A DNA stretch of 12,430 nucleotides from Fusobacteriaceae bacterium (GTDB lineage: Bacteria > Fusobacteriota > Fusobacteriia > Fusobacteriales > Fusobacteriaceae), in NCBI GenBank assembly GCA_030625925.1, contig DAOUPY010000017.1:1-12430 (forward strand), written 5' to 3'. The position numbers and the translations under genes were made by a program. This document shows positions 1 through 6,314 of this stretch, in pieces. Position 1 is the first letter of the stretch. Every line of letters begins with the position of its first letter. The notes beneath the pieces are model-generated. The model was not told the origin of the DNA and made no database searches. It worked only from the letters and a program-made list of their open reading frames with translations.

Positions 1-140
1 GAGGATAAAAATGTTTCTTTAATTATATTTAAACAATTGATATTAGAACTTATCTCGGCAATCTTTCCAGCTTTTATATATAGATCTTTTATTTCATATT
101 GATTATCTATAGTATTTAATCTAGCGTTTTTTATTAACAA
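1..140 (-). CDS. pyrC: Dihydroorotase, N-terminal part (cut by window edge)
   Basis: The first 46 codons of a minus-strand gene continue past the left edge. The protein starts MLIKNARLNTIDNQYEIKD and goes on through YIKAGKIAEIS. This is the typical N-terminal beta-sandwich of cyclic amidohydrolases, and the last visible residues (ETFLS) fit the position just before the metal-binding PGxxDxHxH segment, which is outside the window. Dihydroorotase closes carbamoyl-aspartate to dihydroorotate. I chose the TTG at 140 because a strong Shine-Dalgarno (GGGGGAGG at 156-149) lies 8 bases upstream. An in-frame ATG at 158 overlaps that site and would add six residues. It follows pyrF by 45 bases in the same direction, so it is probably co-transcribed. 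The pathway context makes pyrC much more likely than another amidohydrolase, but the catalytic part is not seen. Confidence 0.8.
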   Translation of the reverse strand, partial: MLIKNARLNTIDNQYEIKDLYIKAGKIAEISSNINCLNIIKETFLS

Positions 141-185
141 AATTAATTCCTCCCCCATTTTTTTAAAACTTCTCTAGATAATTAT

Positions 186-905
186 TTATTTTAGTCCTTC
201 TTCGATTTCCTCTAAGATTAATTTAGCTGCATGGATAGGATTTTCCGATTTAGTTATGGGTCTTCCCACTACCAAGAAATCAGCACCATTTTCAATAGCC
301 ATCTTAGGAGTCATAATCCTCTTTTGATCATTTGAAGCTGCCCATAATGGTCTTACTCCTGGACAGATTGTGTAGAAGTTTTCTCCACAAAGTTCCTTTA
401 TTTTCTTGGCTTCTAATGGCGAACACACTACCCCGTGTAATCCTGATTCTTTAGTCTCTACAGCCCAGTGATTAGCTAATCCGCTGATATTTAAACTACT
501 TTTAAAGTGGGCAGCGGCCTCTTCCTCTGTAAAGGATGTTAATATTGTCACTGCTATTGCTATTGAGTCAGAATGAGTTTCTTTCAGCATATTAGCAACT
601 GACCTCATCATTGTAGGTCCTCCGCCTGCATGGACATTAAACATAAACACCTCTTGTTTATTTGCAAACATCGATGCCATAGTTGTTGTATTTGGGATAT
701 CATGAAATTTCAGGTCTAAAAATACTTTTTTATCTATGCTGTGGAGGTAATCGACTGCTTCTCCACGAGTATTTAAAAATAGTTCTAATCCTACCTTATA
801 TGTAGATATAGCATCTCCAATTTCATTTACAATATCTTTTACCTCATCTAATGTTTTATAATCTAATGCCACTATCAATCTATCTTTAGCTTTTAAATTC
901 ATCAT
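186..905 (-). CDS. pyrF: Orotidine 5'-phosphate decarboxylase
   Basis: This enzyme decarboxylates OMP to UMP, the last step of de novo UMP synthesis, in the cytoplasm. The 239-residue chain is the usual bacterial length. The catalytic motif DLKFHDIPNT is present (Asp64, Lys66, Asp69 are the charged active-site residues). The N-terminal DRLIVALD strand, YKVGLEL with Lys37, and the C-terminal phosphate-binding VVGRPIT loop are also there. The frame is intact. Two start codons are adjacent (ATG at 905 and at 902). The GGGAGG just upstream is better spaced from the second, so the true protein may be one residue shorter. The start lies inside the end of pyrD (about 20 bases overlap), which suggests translational coupling. 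It is the third gene of the minus-strand pyrK-pyrD-pyrF-pyrC group. Confidence 0.97.
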   Translation of the reverse strand: MMNLKAKDRLIVALDYKTLDEVKDIVNEIGDAISTYKVGLELFLNTRGEAVDYLHSIDKKVFLDLKFHDIPNTTTMASMFANKQEVFMFNVHAGGGPTMMRSVANMLKETHSDSIAIAVTILTSFTEEEAAAHFKSSLNISGLANHWAVETKESGLHGVVCSPLEAKKIKELCGENFYTICPGVRPLWAASNDQKRIMTPKMAIENGADFLVVGRPITKSENPIHAAKLILEEIEEGLK

Positions 906-1854
906 ACCCTCCCAATCTACTCCTGTAAGCTGCTCCTCCGTCAGGATGGGCAGCTCCTATAATCTCACTGATATTATCTATATTATTTTCTACACAGTAT
1001 TTTTCCAGTCCTTCTTTTATTTCTACTGGGAGCCTTGGGTTGGCAAACATTCCTGTTCCCAAAGATACAGCACTGGCACCTACCATAATAAATTCTATTG
1101 CATCCTCTGTAGAAGATATTCCACCCATTCCCAGGATCGGGATTGATACTGCTTGAGACACTTGGTATATCATTCTCAGTGCAACTGGTTTAACAGCAGG
1201 ACCAGATAAGCCACCCATTATATTTCCTAAAACTGGCTTTCTTTTTCTTATATCCACTGCCATTCCTAATAGCGTGTTGATAAGAGCAATACCATCTGCT
1301 CCCTCTTCCTCTACTATTTTTGCAATTTCTACTATATTGGTAACATTTGGTGATAATTTTACAATCATAGGTTTAGTCAAAACTTTTCTTACCTCACGGG
1401 TTACTAACCTCGCCATCTCTGGGTTGGCTCCAAAGGCCATCCCCCCATCCTATACATTGGGGCAGGATATGTTCAGTTCTACCATCTCTATCTCTGTAAT
1501 TTTTTCAACCTCTTTAGCAATTTCTATATATTCTTCTAAGATCTTACCATTTATATTGGCCACCAATGGAATATGAAGTTCTTTTTTTATAGATGGTATT
1601 ATCTTTTTAAATTCTTCAATTCCCGGATTTTCCAATCCTACTGAATTTAGCATTCCAGATGGTGTCTCAGCTATCCTAGTTCCGGGATTCCCGTTTCTAG
1701 GCTCCATAGTAATTCCTTTTAATACTGCTGCTCCTAATTCATTGGGGTTAAAATAATCTTTATATTCCAATCCATATCCAAAACACCCCGATGCTGTCAT
1801 TATTGGATTGTTTAATTTTTTTCCTAAAAAATTTATGTTTAATCTATTCTTCAT
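886..1854 (-). pseudogene. pyrD: Dihydroorotate dehydrogenase B catalytic subunit, interrupted by in-frame TAG
   Basis: This is a class 1B dihydroorotate dehydrogenase, the FMN subunit that oxidises dihydroorotate to orotate and passes electrons to PyrK. Reading from ATG 1854 (GGAGGG 8 bases upstream; a GTG at 1863 is less likely) gives 134 residues ending LNISCPNV, including the catalytic-base Cys131. A TAG stop follows at 1452-1450. The same frame then continues as DGGMAFGANPEMA, with VKLSPNV, GMGGISS and ASAVSLGTGMF, to a TAA at 886. Without the TAG the chain would be 322 residues, close to the family's ~311. There is no frameshift: both halves are in one frame and nothing is missing. Family members usually have lysine right after SCPNV, so AAG to TAG is a one-base change. 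The start overlaps the frameshifted end of pyrK by one base (TAATG), and the end overlaps pyrF. Possible readings are a nonsense mutation, a sequencing error, suppression, or two polypeptides from reinitiation at ATG 1440. Confidence 0.9.
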
Positions 1855-2650
1855 TAGCTGCACCCTCCATCTGGATCTGTCACATCTACATCGACTATGT
1901 CTGTACTTTCAAATACCGGACCATCATGACAAACTTTTTTCATACCTTTTTTGTCAATATAGAGCAGCCTACACAGGCTTTTATTCCACAGGCCATTCTT
2001 TCTTCTAAAGATATTTGACATCTTATATTATTTTCTTGTGCTATTTTTGCCACTGCTTCCATCATAGGATGAGGTCCACAAGTGTAGATTATATCTATAT
2101 TTTGATTTTGATCTTTCAAGATTTCCTTTAATAGATCTACAGTATTTCCTTTTATCCCTACACTGCCGTCATCTGTAGCTATCTTCACTTGAATATTTTC
2201 AAAATCAAATCTTTCTATGATTTTTACAGCTCCAGCATTTCTTCCGCCGCCTATAAAAGTGACCTTATTGCTGTCCTTTAAAGCTTTAATAAGGTACTTA
2301 ATGGGAGCCATTCCCATTCCGCCGCCTATTACTACTATATTTTTTTCCTCAAGATCTGTATCGTATCCATTTCCTAGAGGTCCCTGGATATTTATAGTTT
2401 CACCTATAGATAGTTTGGTGAATTCTTCAGTACCACGGCCCAAAGATTCATAATAAAATTCCAAAGTATCAGCATCTACATTGTGCAGACTTATAGGTCT
2501 TCTCAAAACCCTTGATTTATCCTTGCACTGGAGCATAAAAAACTGGCCTGGTTTAGAATATTTAGGTATTTTATCCCCTTTTACCCTCATTAAATAATAG
2601 TTATCTGCTATCTGTATATTCTCTATAATCTTAACATCTTCTAAAAACAT
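1854..2650 (-). CDS. pyrK: Dihydroorotate dehydrogenase electron-transfer subunit, full length only with a -1 frameshift
   Basis: PyrK carries FAD and a [2Fe-2S] cluster and moves electrons from PyrD to NAD+. In the zero frame the protein has 236 residues and stops at TGA 1942-1940. Visible motifs are the FAD-binding RPISLHN (51-57), GPLGNGYD (90-97), GGGMGMAPIKYLIKAL (109-124) and CGPHPMM (191-197). The cluster ligands Cys221, Cys226 and Cys229 follow. The fourth ligand is missing from this frame. A -1 shift at the heptamer A-AAA-AAG (1952-1946), two codons before the stop, continues as GMKKVCHDGPVFESTD. It restores the fourth cysteine (241) and ends at TAA 1856-1854, giving 265 residues, which is normal for the family. 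The restored end overlaps the pyrD ATG by one base, as expected for an intact operon. The start ATG 2650 has GGAGG 5 bases upstream. Whether the shift is programmed, a mutation in an A-run or a base-calling error cannot be decided here. Confidence 0.92.
1946..1952 (-). other. Candidate -1 ribosomal frameshift heptamer A-AAA-AAG in pyrK
   Basis: The zero-frame codons are ACA AAA AAG GTA TGA, so the heptamer is in the phase required for tandem -1 slippage and is identical to the E. coli dnaX slip site. The -1 frame recovers the rest of PyrK exactly. I do not see a strong Shine-Dalgarno-like stimulator upstream or a stable stem directly downstream. The alternative is loss of one A from an A7 run. 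Confidence 0.5.
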
Positions 2651-2681
2651 ATATTCCTCCTAGATACCCTTATATTGGTTT

Positions 2682-2722
2682 AAAAAAAAAGGAATAAAAA
2701 CTAAAATATTAGTTTTTATTCC
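2682..2722 (-). terminator. Intrinsic terminator in the pyrK leader (attenuator 1)
   Basis: On the minus strand a perfect 14-bp stem (GGAATAAAAACTAA / TTAGTTTTTATTCC, 2722-2709 and 2704-2691) with a 4-base loop is followed by nine U residues. It lies between a promoter and pyrK and not after a gene, so it can act as an attenuator. The last three bases of the 5' arm are the stop codon of the leader peptide, so a ribosome that reaches the stop would cover the arm and block termination. Confidence 0.85.
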
Positions 2723-2852
2723 CACTATTATAAATATAAAAATTAAAAATTGTATTGACTGCTCCAAATATAACATAGGGAACATCAGTTAAAAAAATAA
2801 GAAATTTATCTATGAAATTTATAAAACTATTCTTTGTCATTAAAAACTTCAT
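2709..2852 (-). CDS. Pyrimidine operon leader peptide 1 (47 residues)
   Basis: This short ORF starts at ATG 2852 with GGGAGG 5 bases upstream and ends at TAA 2711-2709, inside the 5' arm of the attenuator. The peptide begins MKFLMTKNSF and is rich in Phe, Ile, Leu, Asn and Tyr. Residues 23-31 are DVPYVIFGA. The leader upstream of carA has DVPYITYGA the same distance from its stop (21 against 22 codons between the Tyr and the stop codon). The coding RNA is U-rich on both sides of this core, including a U7 run at 2797-2791. By analogy with E. coli PyrL, tight coupling of ribosome and polymerase when UTP is low would prevent termination and raise pyrKDF expression. That mechanism is inferred; the ORF, its ribosome site and its position are seen directly. 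Confidence 0.75.
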   Translation of the reverse strand: MKFLMTKNSFINFIDKFLIFLTDVPYVIFGAVNTIFNFYIYNSGNKN

Positions 2853-2883
2853 ATTAACCTCCCTGTTTTTTTATCTTTTGAAG

Positions 2884-2913
2884 ATATTACCACAGTAATA
2901 CCAAGTTTGTCAA
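2884..2913 (-). promoter_or_regulatory. Sigma-70-type promoter for the pyrK leader operon
   Basis: A perfect -35 TTGACA (2913-2908) is followed after 18 bases by TAATAT (2889-2884), preceded by TG one base away (extended -10). Transcription would begin about 25-30 bases before the leader ATG. The promoter sits in the gap after dfx, so the pyr operon need not rely on read-through from dfx. Confidence 0.7.
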
Positions 2914-2934
2914 GGATTTTATTTTTATATTCTC

Positions 2935-3318
2935 TTATTTATTGGTTTTCCAGTGTCCATGGAGATTGCAATAAGCTCTAGCTTCTGCATGTTCTCCATA
3001 ACATGCTTTAAAGGTGATTTTTGGAATATCTCCTGGTTTTAAAAATTTAGTGGACACACAACCGTCTACTATTAGTTCTATCCATTCAATATAATGATCT
3101 TCCGTCATTGGATGAAGAGTCGATCCTATCTGTACTTCATAACCATCGCTTAATTTAGTCACTTTTGGAAGATGTTTTTCTACAGCAGCATCTCTTGTGT
3201 TTTCTACCTGTAAAATCATCTCCTTTCCACAACAACTTAGAGCTCCAGCTCCTCCATGCATCATCTCTGTGATGTTGCCACATATTTCACACTTGTAAAC
3301 TTCCAATCTTTTAGTCAT
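2935..3318 (-). CDS. dfx: Desulfoferrodoxin (superoxide reductase, two iron centres)
   Basis: The protein reduces superoxide to hydrogen peroxide in the cytoplasm, a typical oxygen defence of anaerobes. It has 127 residues, the family length. The N-terminal desulforedoxin domain shows all four iron-binding cysteines: Cys10 and Cys13 (KCEICG) and Cys29-Cys30 (SCCGKEM). The C-terminal neelaredoxin domain has the catalytic-centre ligands His49 (after Glu47-Lys48), His69, His75, Cys117 and His120 (AYCNLHGHW). The start ATG 3318 follows a G6 run 5 bases upstream, which serves as a Shine-Dalgarno. A TATACT (3358-3353, minus) could be its -10 box, but no well-spaced -35 is clear. It is divergent from the ychJ-like gene and lies just upstream of, but is probably separate from, the pyrK operon. 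Confidence 0.96.
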   Translation of the reverse strand: MTKRLEVYKCEICGNITEMMHGGAGALSCCGKEMILQVENTRDAAVEKHLPKVTKLSDGYEVQIGSTLHPMTEDHYIEWIELIVDGCVSTKFLKPGDIPKITFKACYGEHAEARAYCNLHGHWKTNK

Positions 3319-3458
3319 TTTTACCCCCCAATTTTTTTATTTCTTCTTGTCTAGTATACCCTATTTTAATTTTTTTCCTAGTACAATTTTTAATTTCTTT
3401 AAAATATTCATATTTTGTTATCTATCTCTAGGAACTCTTAGGAAAATTACTCTGCATA

Positions 3459-3467
3459 TGGTATAAT
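3459..3467 (+). promoter_or_regulatory. Extended -10 promoter for the ychJ-like gene
   Basis: An exact extended -10 sequence, TG-G-TATAAT, lies about 38 bases before the GTG start. No convincing -35 box is present at 17-18 bases, as is usual for extended -10 promoters. Confidence 0.6.
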
Positions 3468-3504
3468 TATAGGAAATTATACATAAAATTTAGGAGGAAA
3501 TCAA

Positions 3505-3990
3505 GTGAAAAATTGCCCTTGCGGAAAAGAATTAAGTTATGAAGAATGTTGTAAACCATATATATCAGGTGAAAAGGTACCGGCTACTGCTGAAGATATG
3601 ATGAGATCTAGATATACAGCTTATGTTGTAGGAGAGGTAGATTATGTCTACGACACACATAATCCTAAAACACGTGGAACTCTTAGTAAGGAAGAGATCA
3701 AACACTGGTCTGATACTACAGAGTGGAATAAGTTAGAGATCATTGAAACTTTAGATGGAGGTGCAGATGATTCTGAAGGTATCGTGGAATTTAAAGGCCA
3801 CTATTTAGAAGAGGGAGAAACATTATTTCACCATGAAAGAGCAGTATTTAAAAAAATAGACGGAGCATGGATGTATGATTCAGCACTATCTACACAAAAG
3901 ACAATAAAAAAAGAAGTTAAAATTGGTAGAAATGACCCATGTCCATGTGGATCAGGGAAAAAATATAAAAAATGTTGTGGAAAAAACTAA
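3505..3990 (+). CDS. ychJ: YchJ-like protein with SEC-C motifs at both ends
   Basis: This 161-residue protein has a zinc-binding SEC-C motif at each end. The N-terminal one is [13 protein letters not shown] (Cys4, 6, 15, 16) and the C-terminal one is [13 protein letters not shown] (Cys146, 148, 157, 158). Between them is the NTF2-like middle domain typical of YchJ (UPF0225), with MMRSRYTAY (32-40), WNKLEI and [17 protein letters not shown]. The molecular function of the family is not established. SEC-C motifs bind zinc, and in SecA they contact SecB and ribosomes. The GTG at 3505 is chosen because AGGAGG (3492-3497) lies 7 bases upstream and the N-terminal CPCG is then complete. It has its own promoter and terminator and no obvious link to the pyrimidine genes. 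Confidence 0.9.
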   Translation: MKNCPCGKELSYEECCKPYISGEKVPATAEDMMRSRYTAYVVGEVDYVYDTHNPKTRGTLSKEEIKHWSDTTEWNKLEIIETLDGGADDSEGIVEFKGHYLEEGETLFHHERAVFKKIDGAWMYDSALSTQKTIKKEVKIGRNDPCPCGSGKKYKKCCGKN

Positions 3991-4001
3991 ATAGTTCTTT
4001 T

Positions 4002-4029
4002 AAAAAATGGGAGAAATCCCATTTTTTTT
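4002..4029 (+). terminator. Intrinsic terminator after the ychJ-like gene
   Basis: An 11-bp stem (AAAAAATGGGA / TCCCATTTTTT) with a GAAA loop ends in eight T residues, 12 bases after the stop codon. The run of A on the other arm means it may also end transcription arriving from the minus strand. The stretch from 4030 to 4182 shows no gene or clear structure. Confidence 0.9.
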
Positions 4030-4182
4030 ATGAATGATATCTATTAAAGAGTTCTAGTTATCGATAGTCCAAAATTCAATACATTTTCTGAAAAATAGAA
4101 AATTTAATATGATTTTTGAATCTAATAGGGATTTAACAGAATCTAACCTACAGATAAAAATTTATGATTATTAAAACAAAGT

Positions 4183-4210
4183 GCCCGAGAGGTTTGAGAT
4201 CCTCTCGGGC
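4183..4210 (-). terminator. GC-rich hairpin, probable terminator of the marR-type gene
   Basis: A perfect 10-bp stem GCCCGAGAGG / CCTCTCGGGC with an 8-base loop stands out in very AT-rich surroundings. On the minus strand it is followed by ACTTTGTTTT, a broken U-tract, about 90 bases beyond the MarR stop codon. On the plus strand it is followed by A residues, so it works best for the minus-strand gene. Confidence 0.7.
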
Positions 4211-4301
4211 AAAAATATTCTTGATATAATAATATTTTATCTAATCCTTTTAAAATACACCTTTTATACCCATTACATCTATATTTATAGTTTTTTGAGT
4301 T

Positions 4302-4739
4302 CTATTTTACTGGTTTTTTTAGGTTGTTTTTCATCTCCAAAAGTATTGTTTTCAATTCATCCTTCTGGTCTTGAGAAAGTCCAGATGTAATTTTTTCTAA
4401 AAATTCAGATGCTATTTCATCAAAGTCCTTTGCATATTTTATCCCTTCTTCGGTAAGCCTTACATACAGGTGTCTCCTGTCTAGAGTACAGCTTTCTTTC
4501 TCAATAAGTCCCTGCTCAGAATATTTGCATAAAACATCACAAAGTGTTGATTTAGATTTTCTCCATAGATAAGCTATGTCTTTAAACTCTAGATTATTAT
4601 TGGCGAAAAGTACCATAAATAAACCCACATGTTTTCCTTCAATTGGGATCTCTCTTTTTTTCAATTCTACCTTTAGATAGTCAGCGAAGTTGTTGCTGAT
4701 ATGATATATCACTCCTATTATAGAACTTGCTAAAACCAT
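4302..4739 (-). CDS. MarR-family transcriptional regulator
   Basis: This 145-residue protein has the layout of a MarR winged-helix dimer: an N-terminal dimerisation helix (about 1-25), a winged helix-turn-helix core (about 35-105), and a C-terminal amphipathic helix with many Lys and Glu. Recognisable parts are the recognition-helix region KSKSTLCDVLCKYSEQGLIE and the wing DRRHLYVRLTEEG. MarR proteins usually repress their own and neighbouring genes and respond to small ligands; the ligand here cannot be deduced. The ATG at 4739 has GGAGG 7 bases upstream. It has its own promoter (4772-4800), in which a TTCGAA dyad lies between the -35 and -10 boxes and could be an autoregulatory operator. 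Its upstream neighbour in the same direction is the membrane protein at 4945-5922, a possible target. It ends with TAG, so TAG works as a normal stop here. Confidence 0.85.
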   Translation of the reverse strand: MVLASSIIGVIYHISNNFADYLKVELKKREIPIEGKHVGLFMVLFANNNLEFKDIAYLWRKSKSTLCDVLCKYSEQGLIEKESCTLDRRHLYVRLTEEGIKYAKDFDEIASEFLEKITSGLSQDQKDELKTILLEMKNNLKKPVK

Positions 4740-4771
4740 ATTATTACCTCCATTTTTAATCTTCCTATAGC

Positions 4772-4800
4772 ATTATATACGATTTCGAATGATTTATCAA
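4772..4800 (-). promoter_or_regulatory. Sigma-70-type promoter for the MarR-type gene
   Basis: TTGATA (4800-4795) and TATAAT (4777-4772) are separated by exactly 17 bases, a near-consensus promoter, about 33 bases before the start codon. A TTCGAA palindrome lies in the spacer. Confidence 0.75.
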
Positions 4801-4944
4801 TTTTTTTTTACTTTCTAGGAGAGATAAATTCCATTATTTTCAATATTTTCAAAAGTGAAAAATATCTATTGGTCGGTATAAATGAACTAAAATAGATTGA
4901 AATCAAATATGAGTTAGATTTTTTCTAGTCAATAATTTTTATAT

Positions 4945-5922
4945 TTAGATCATTTTATTTCCAAACCTGTCTACTATACTTCCTAAGCCAAGTAAAATTA
5001 AGAACAATTTTATCAACCATCCTATAAAAGGCAAACTTATTAAAATTATTATAACCAGACTAGATAACAAAAGTTTGAAAAAGTTTATTTCATCAAAATA
5101 TTTAGTTGCTATAATTAGGTTTGCTACAGGGGTAGCCAAAAACAGTAAGATCATATAGAATAAAATCAGTAAGATCCCCACGGGAAATCCTAAAATTGTA
5201 ATAAATAACAATATAGCAGCTACCGGGGTGAGAACTAAAGCTGCAAATCCCTTAAATAAAATTAAACTTTTATTATTTAAATATCTATCCAACCTTTCTT
5301 TTCCCAATTCTTTTTTTAGTTTAAAGATTATATAGGTAAGTATAAACAAGTAAAATACTGAAAATAGTTTAAATGGAAGAAAAGTAAAGTGTCTTTCGTA
5401 GGTATAATTTTTCTCTGTCTTTTTTACAAGTTCTCCCATTACACGGCCTTCTATTACAGGCATTTCATCATTATAATAGATATCTCCTTTAACAACCGCT
5501 CCCTTAGATACCAGGAGGTTTCCATCTACCTCAATATCACCATTTATAACTGCCCCCTCTGAGACGATGGCGTTTTGAACAACCATTCTGACATCTCCAC
5601 CTACAGAAGCATTTATATATAAATTTTTAGCCATTATATTTAAATTACCCTCTACTAATCCGTCTATTGTAACATGTCTGCCTGCCAGGTAGAGTTCTTT
5701 AGACCTGCTTTTAATTGTAATTATTTCACCCGCAATAATTACACGTTTAGAGGAATTTCTATCTATAAGTACTTCTCTACCTGCTACAACCAAATCTCCT
5801 TCATCGCCATCATTTACAACTATATTTTCTCCTATTGCAAATTTCCCAAAAATATTTTCCGATTCTGAAAAACTGAAAACTGAAATTAAAGTTATAAATA
5901 ATATAATACATATTTTCTTCAT
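4945..5922 (-). CDS. Exported beta-helix (bactofilin-like) protein with C-terminal membrane segments
   Basis: This 325-residue protein starts with a signal peptide (MKKICIILFITLISVFSF, cleavage probably near residue 18-21). A run of short beta-strand repeats follows (about 28-165) with alternating hydrophobic residues and recurrent Gly-Asp/Asn turns, for example EGDLVVAGR, VEGNLNIMAKN, INGDIEVDGN and VKGDIYYND. This is the right-handed beta-helix pattern of polymer-forming (bactofilin-like) proteins. Four or so transmembrane helices (about 182-200, 222-244, 246-271 and 282-312) complete it. The beta-helix would therefore be outside the cytoplasm and the C-terminus in the inner membrane. The function is unknown, and a structural or envelope role is only suggested by the fold. 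The start has a very strong GGAGGAGG 5 bases upstream. The MarR-type gene follows in the same direction 205 bases on. That gap has no clear terminator and carries the MarR promoter. Confidence 0.8.
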   Translation of the reverse strand: MKKICIILFITLISVFSFSESENIFGKFAIGENIVVNDGDEGDLVVAGREVLIDRNSSKRVIIAGEIITIKSRSKELYLAGRHVTIDGLVEGNLNIMAKNLYINASVGGDVRMVVQNAIVSEGAVINGDIEVDGNLLVSKGAVVKGDIYYNDEMPVIEGRVMGELVKKTEKNYTYERHFTFLPFKLFSVFYLFILTYIIFKLKKELGKERLDRYLNNKSLILFKGFAALVLTPVAAILLFITILGFPVGILLILFYMILLFLATPVANLIIATKYFDEINFFKLLLSSLVIIILISLPFIGWLIKLFLILLGLGSIVDRFGNKMI

Positions 5923-6096
5923 CCTTACCTCCTCCTTTTATTTTTTATAAAATCCCCCAAGAACTCCCAATTTTAAGCAATAGGCTAAGGGGTGAGAGTA
6001 CATCAATTTTAGTTATATAACTTAATATACTGCATATTATGCTGATTTCTTTTAAAATAAAAAAAGCAACGTGACCTTAGATTAAAAAATAAAAAT
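5923..6096. other. Divergent intergenic region with two palindromes
   Basis: Between the membrane-protein gene (minus) and the car operon promoter (plus) there is no ORF with a ribosome site. Two dyads are visible: AGTTATATAACT, perfect 12 bp, at 6011-6022, and GCATATTATGC at 6032-6042. Either could be a protein-binding site. I cannot assign a clear promoter for the minus-strand gene. Confidence 0.4.
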
Positions 6097-6133
6097 TTGA
6101 CAAATCTAATTATTTTTGTTAATCTGATATAAG
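6097..6133 (+). promoter_or_regulatory. Promoter of the carA leader operon
   Basis: A perfect -35 TTGACA (6097-6102) is followed after 17 bases by TAATCT (6120-6125), a weak -10. Slightly downstream an extended -10, TG-A-TATAAG (6125-6133), is a better box but is 25 bases from this -35. Either gives a start about 10 bases or fewer before the leader Shine-Dalgarno. The -35 is part of the sequence AAATTTGACAAAT, which occurs again at the leader start (6152-6164). Confidence 0.6.
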
Positions 6134-6155
6134 AAATTTTAAGGAGGCGTTAAAT

Positions 6156-6314
6156 TTGACAAATAAAAGATTACTAATAATACCAATTAAATTTGATAAT
6201 CTGTTTCAATTTAACAAATTTTTATTTTTGAAAGATGTTCCTTATATAACATATGGAGCGATATCTTTGTTTTTAAATTTTAATAATAATTTTATTCTGA
6301 AGAATAATGACTAA
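6156..6314 (+). CDS. Pyrimidine operon leader peptide 2 (52 residues, TTG start)
   Basis: The ORF starts at TTG 6156, 8 bases after a perfect AAGGAGG (6141-6147), and stops at TAA 6312-6314. The protein begins MTNKRLLIIP and contains KFLFLKDVPYITYGA (21-35). It matches leader peptide 1 in the KFL.FL.DVPY...GA core and in the following Phe/Asn-rich stretch (NF before the stop). The shared residues use different synonymous codons (CCT against CCC, GCG against GCA), so the similarity is at protein level. U-rich tracts flank the core. The stop codon ends the 5' arm of the terminator hairpin, exactly as in leader 1. No ATG is available in frame, which makes the TTG start likely. The role inferred is UTP-sensitive control of carA-carB-pyrB. 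Confidence 0.75.
   Translation: MTNKRLLIIPIKFDNLFQFNKFLFLKDVPYITYGAISLFLNFNNNFILKNND

Noticed and set aside
1438..1452. Pyrrolysine or general amber recoding in pyrD
   Set aside because: carB and the MarR-type gene end at TAG with no conserved protein beyond it, and no Pyl machinery is visible in the window. A simple mutation or error is more likely.
946..1576. Plus-strand ORFs at 946-1146 and 1274-1576
   Set aside because: They lie opposite pyrD, have no ribosome site and no recognisable protein; they are shadows of the real gene.
4181..4390. Plus-strand ORF at 4181-4390
   Set aside because: It begins in the GC-rich hairpin, has no Shine-Dalgarno and overlaps the end of the MarR-type gene on the other strand.
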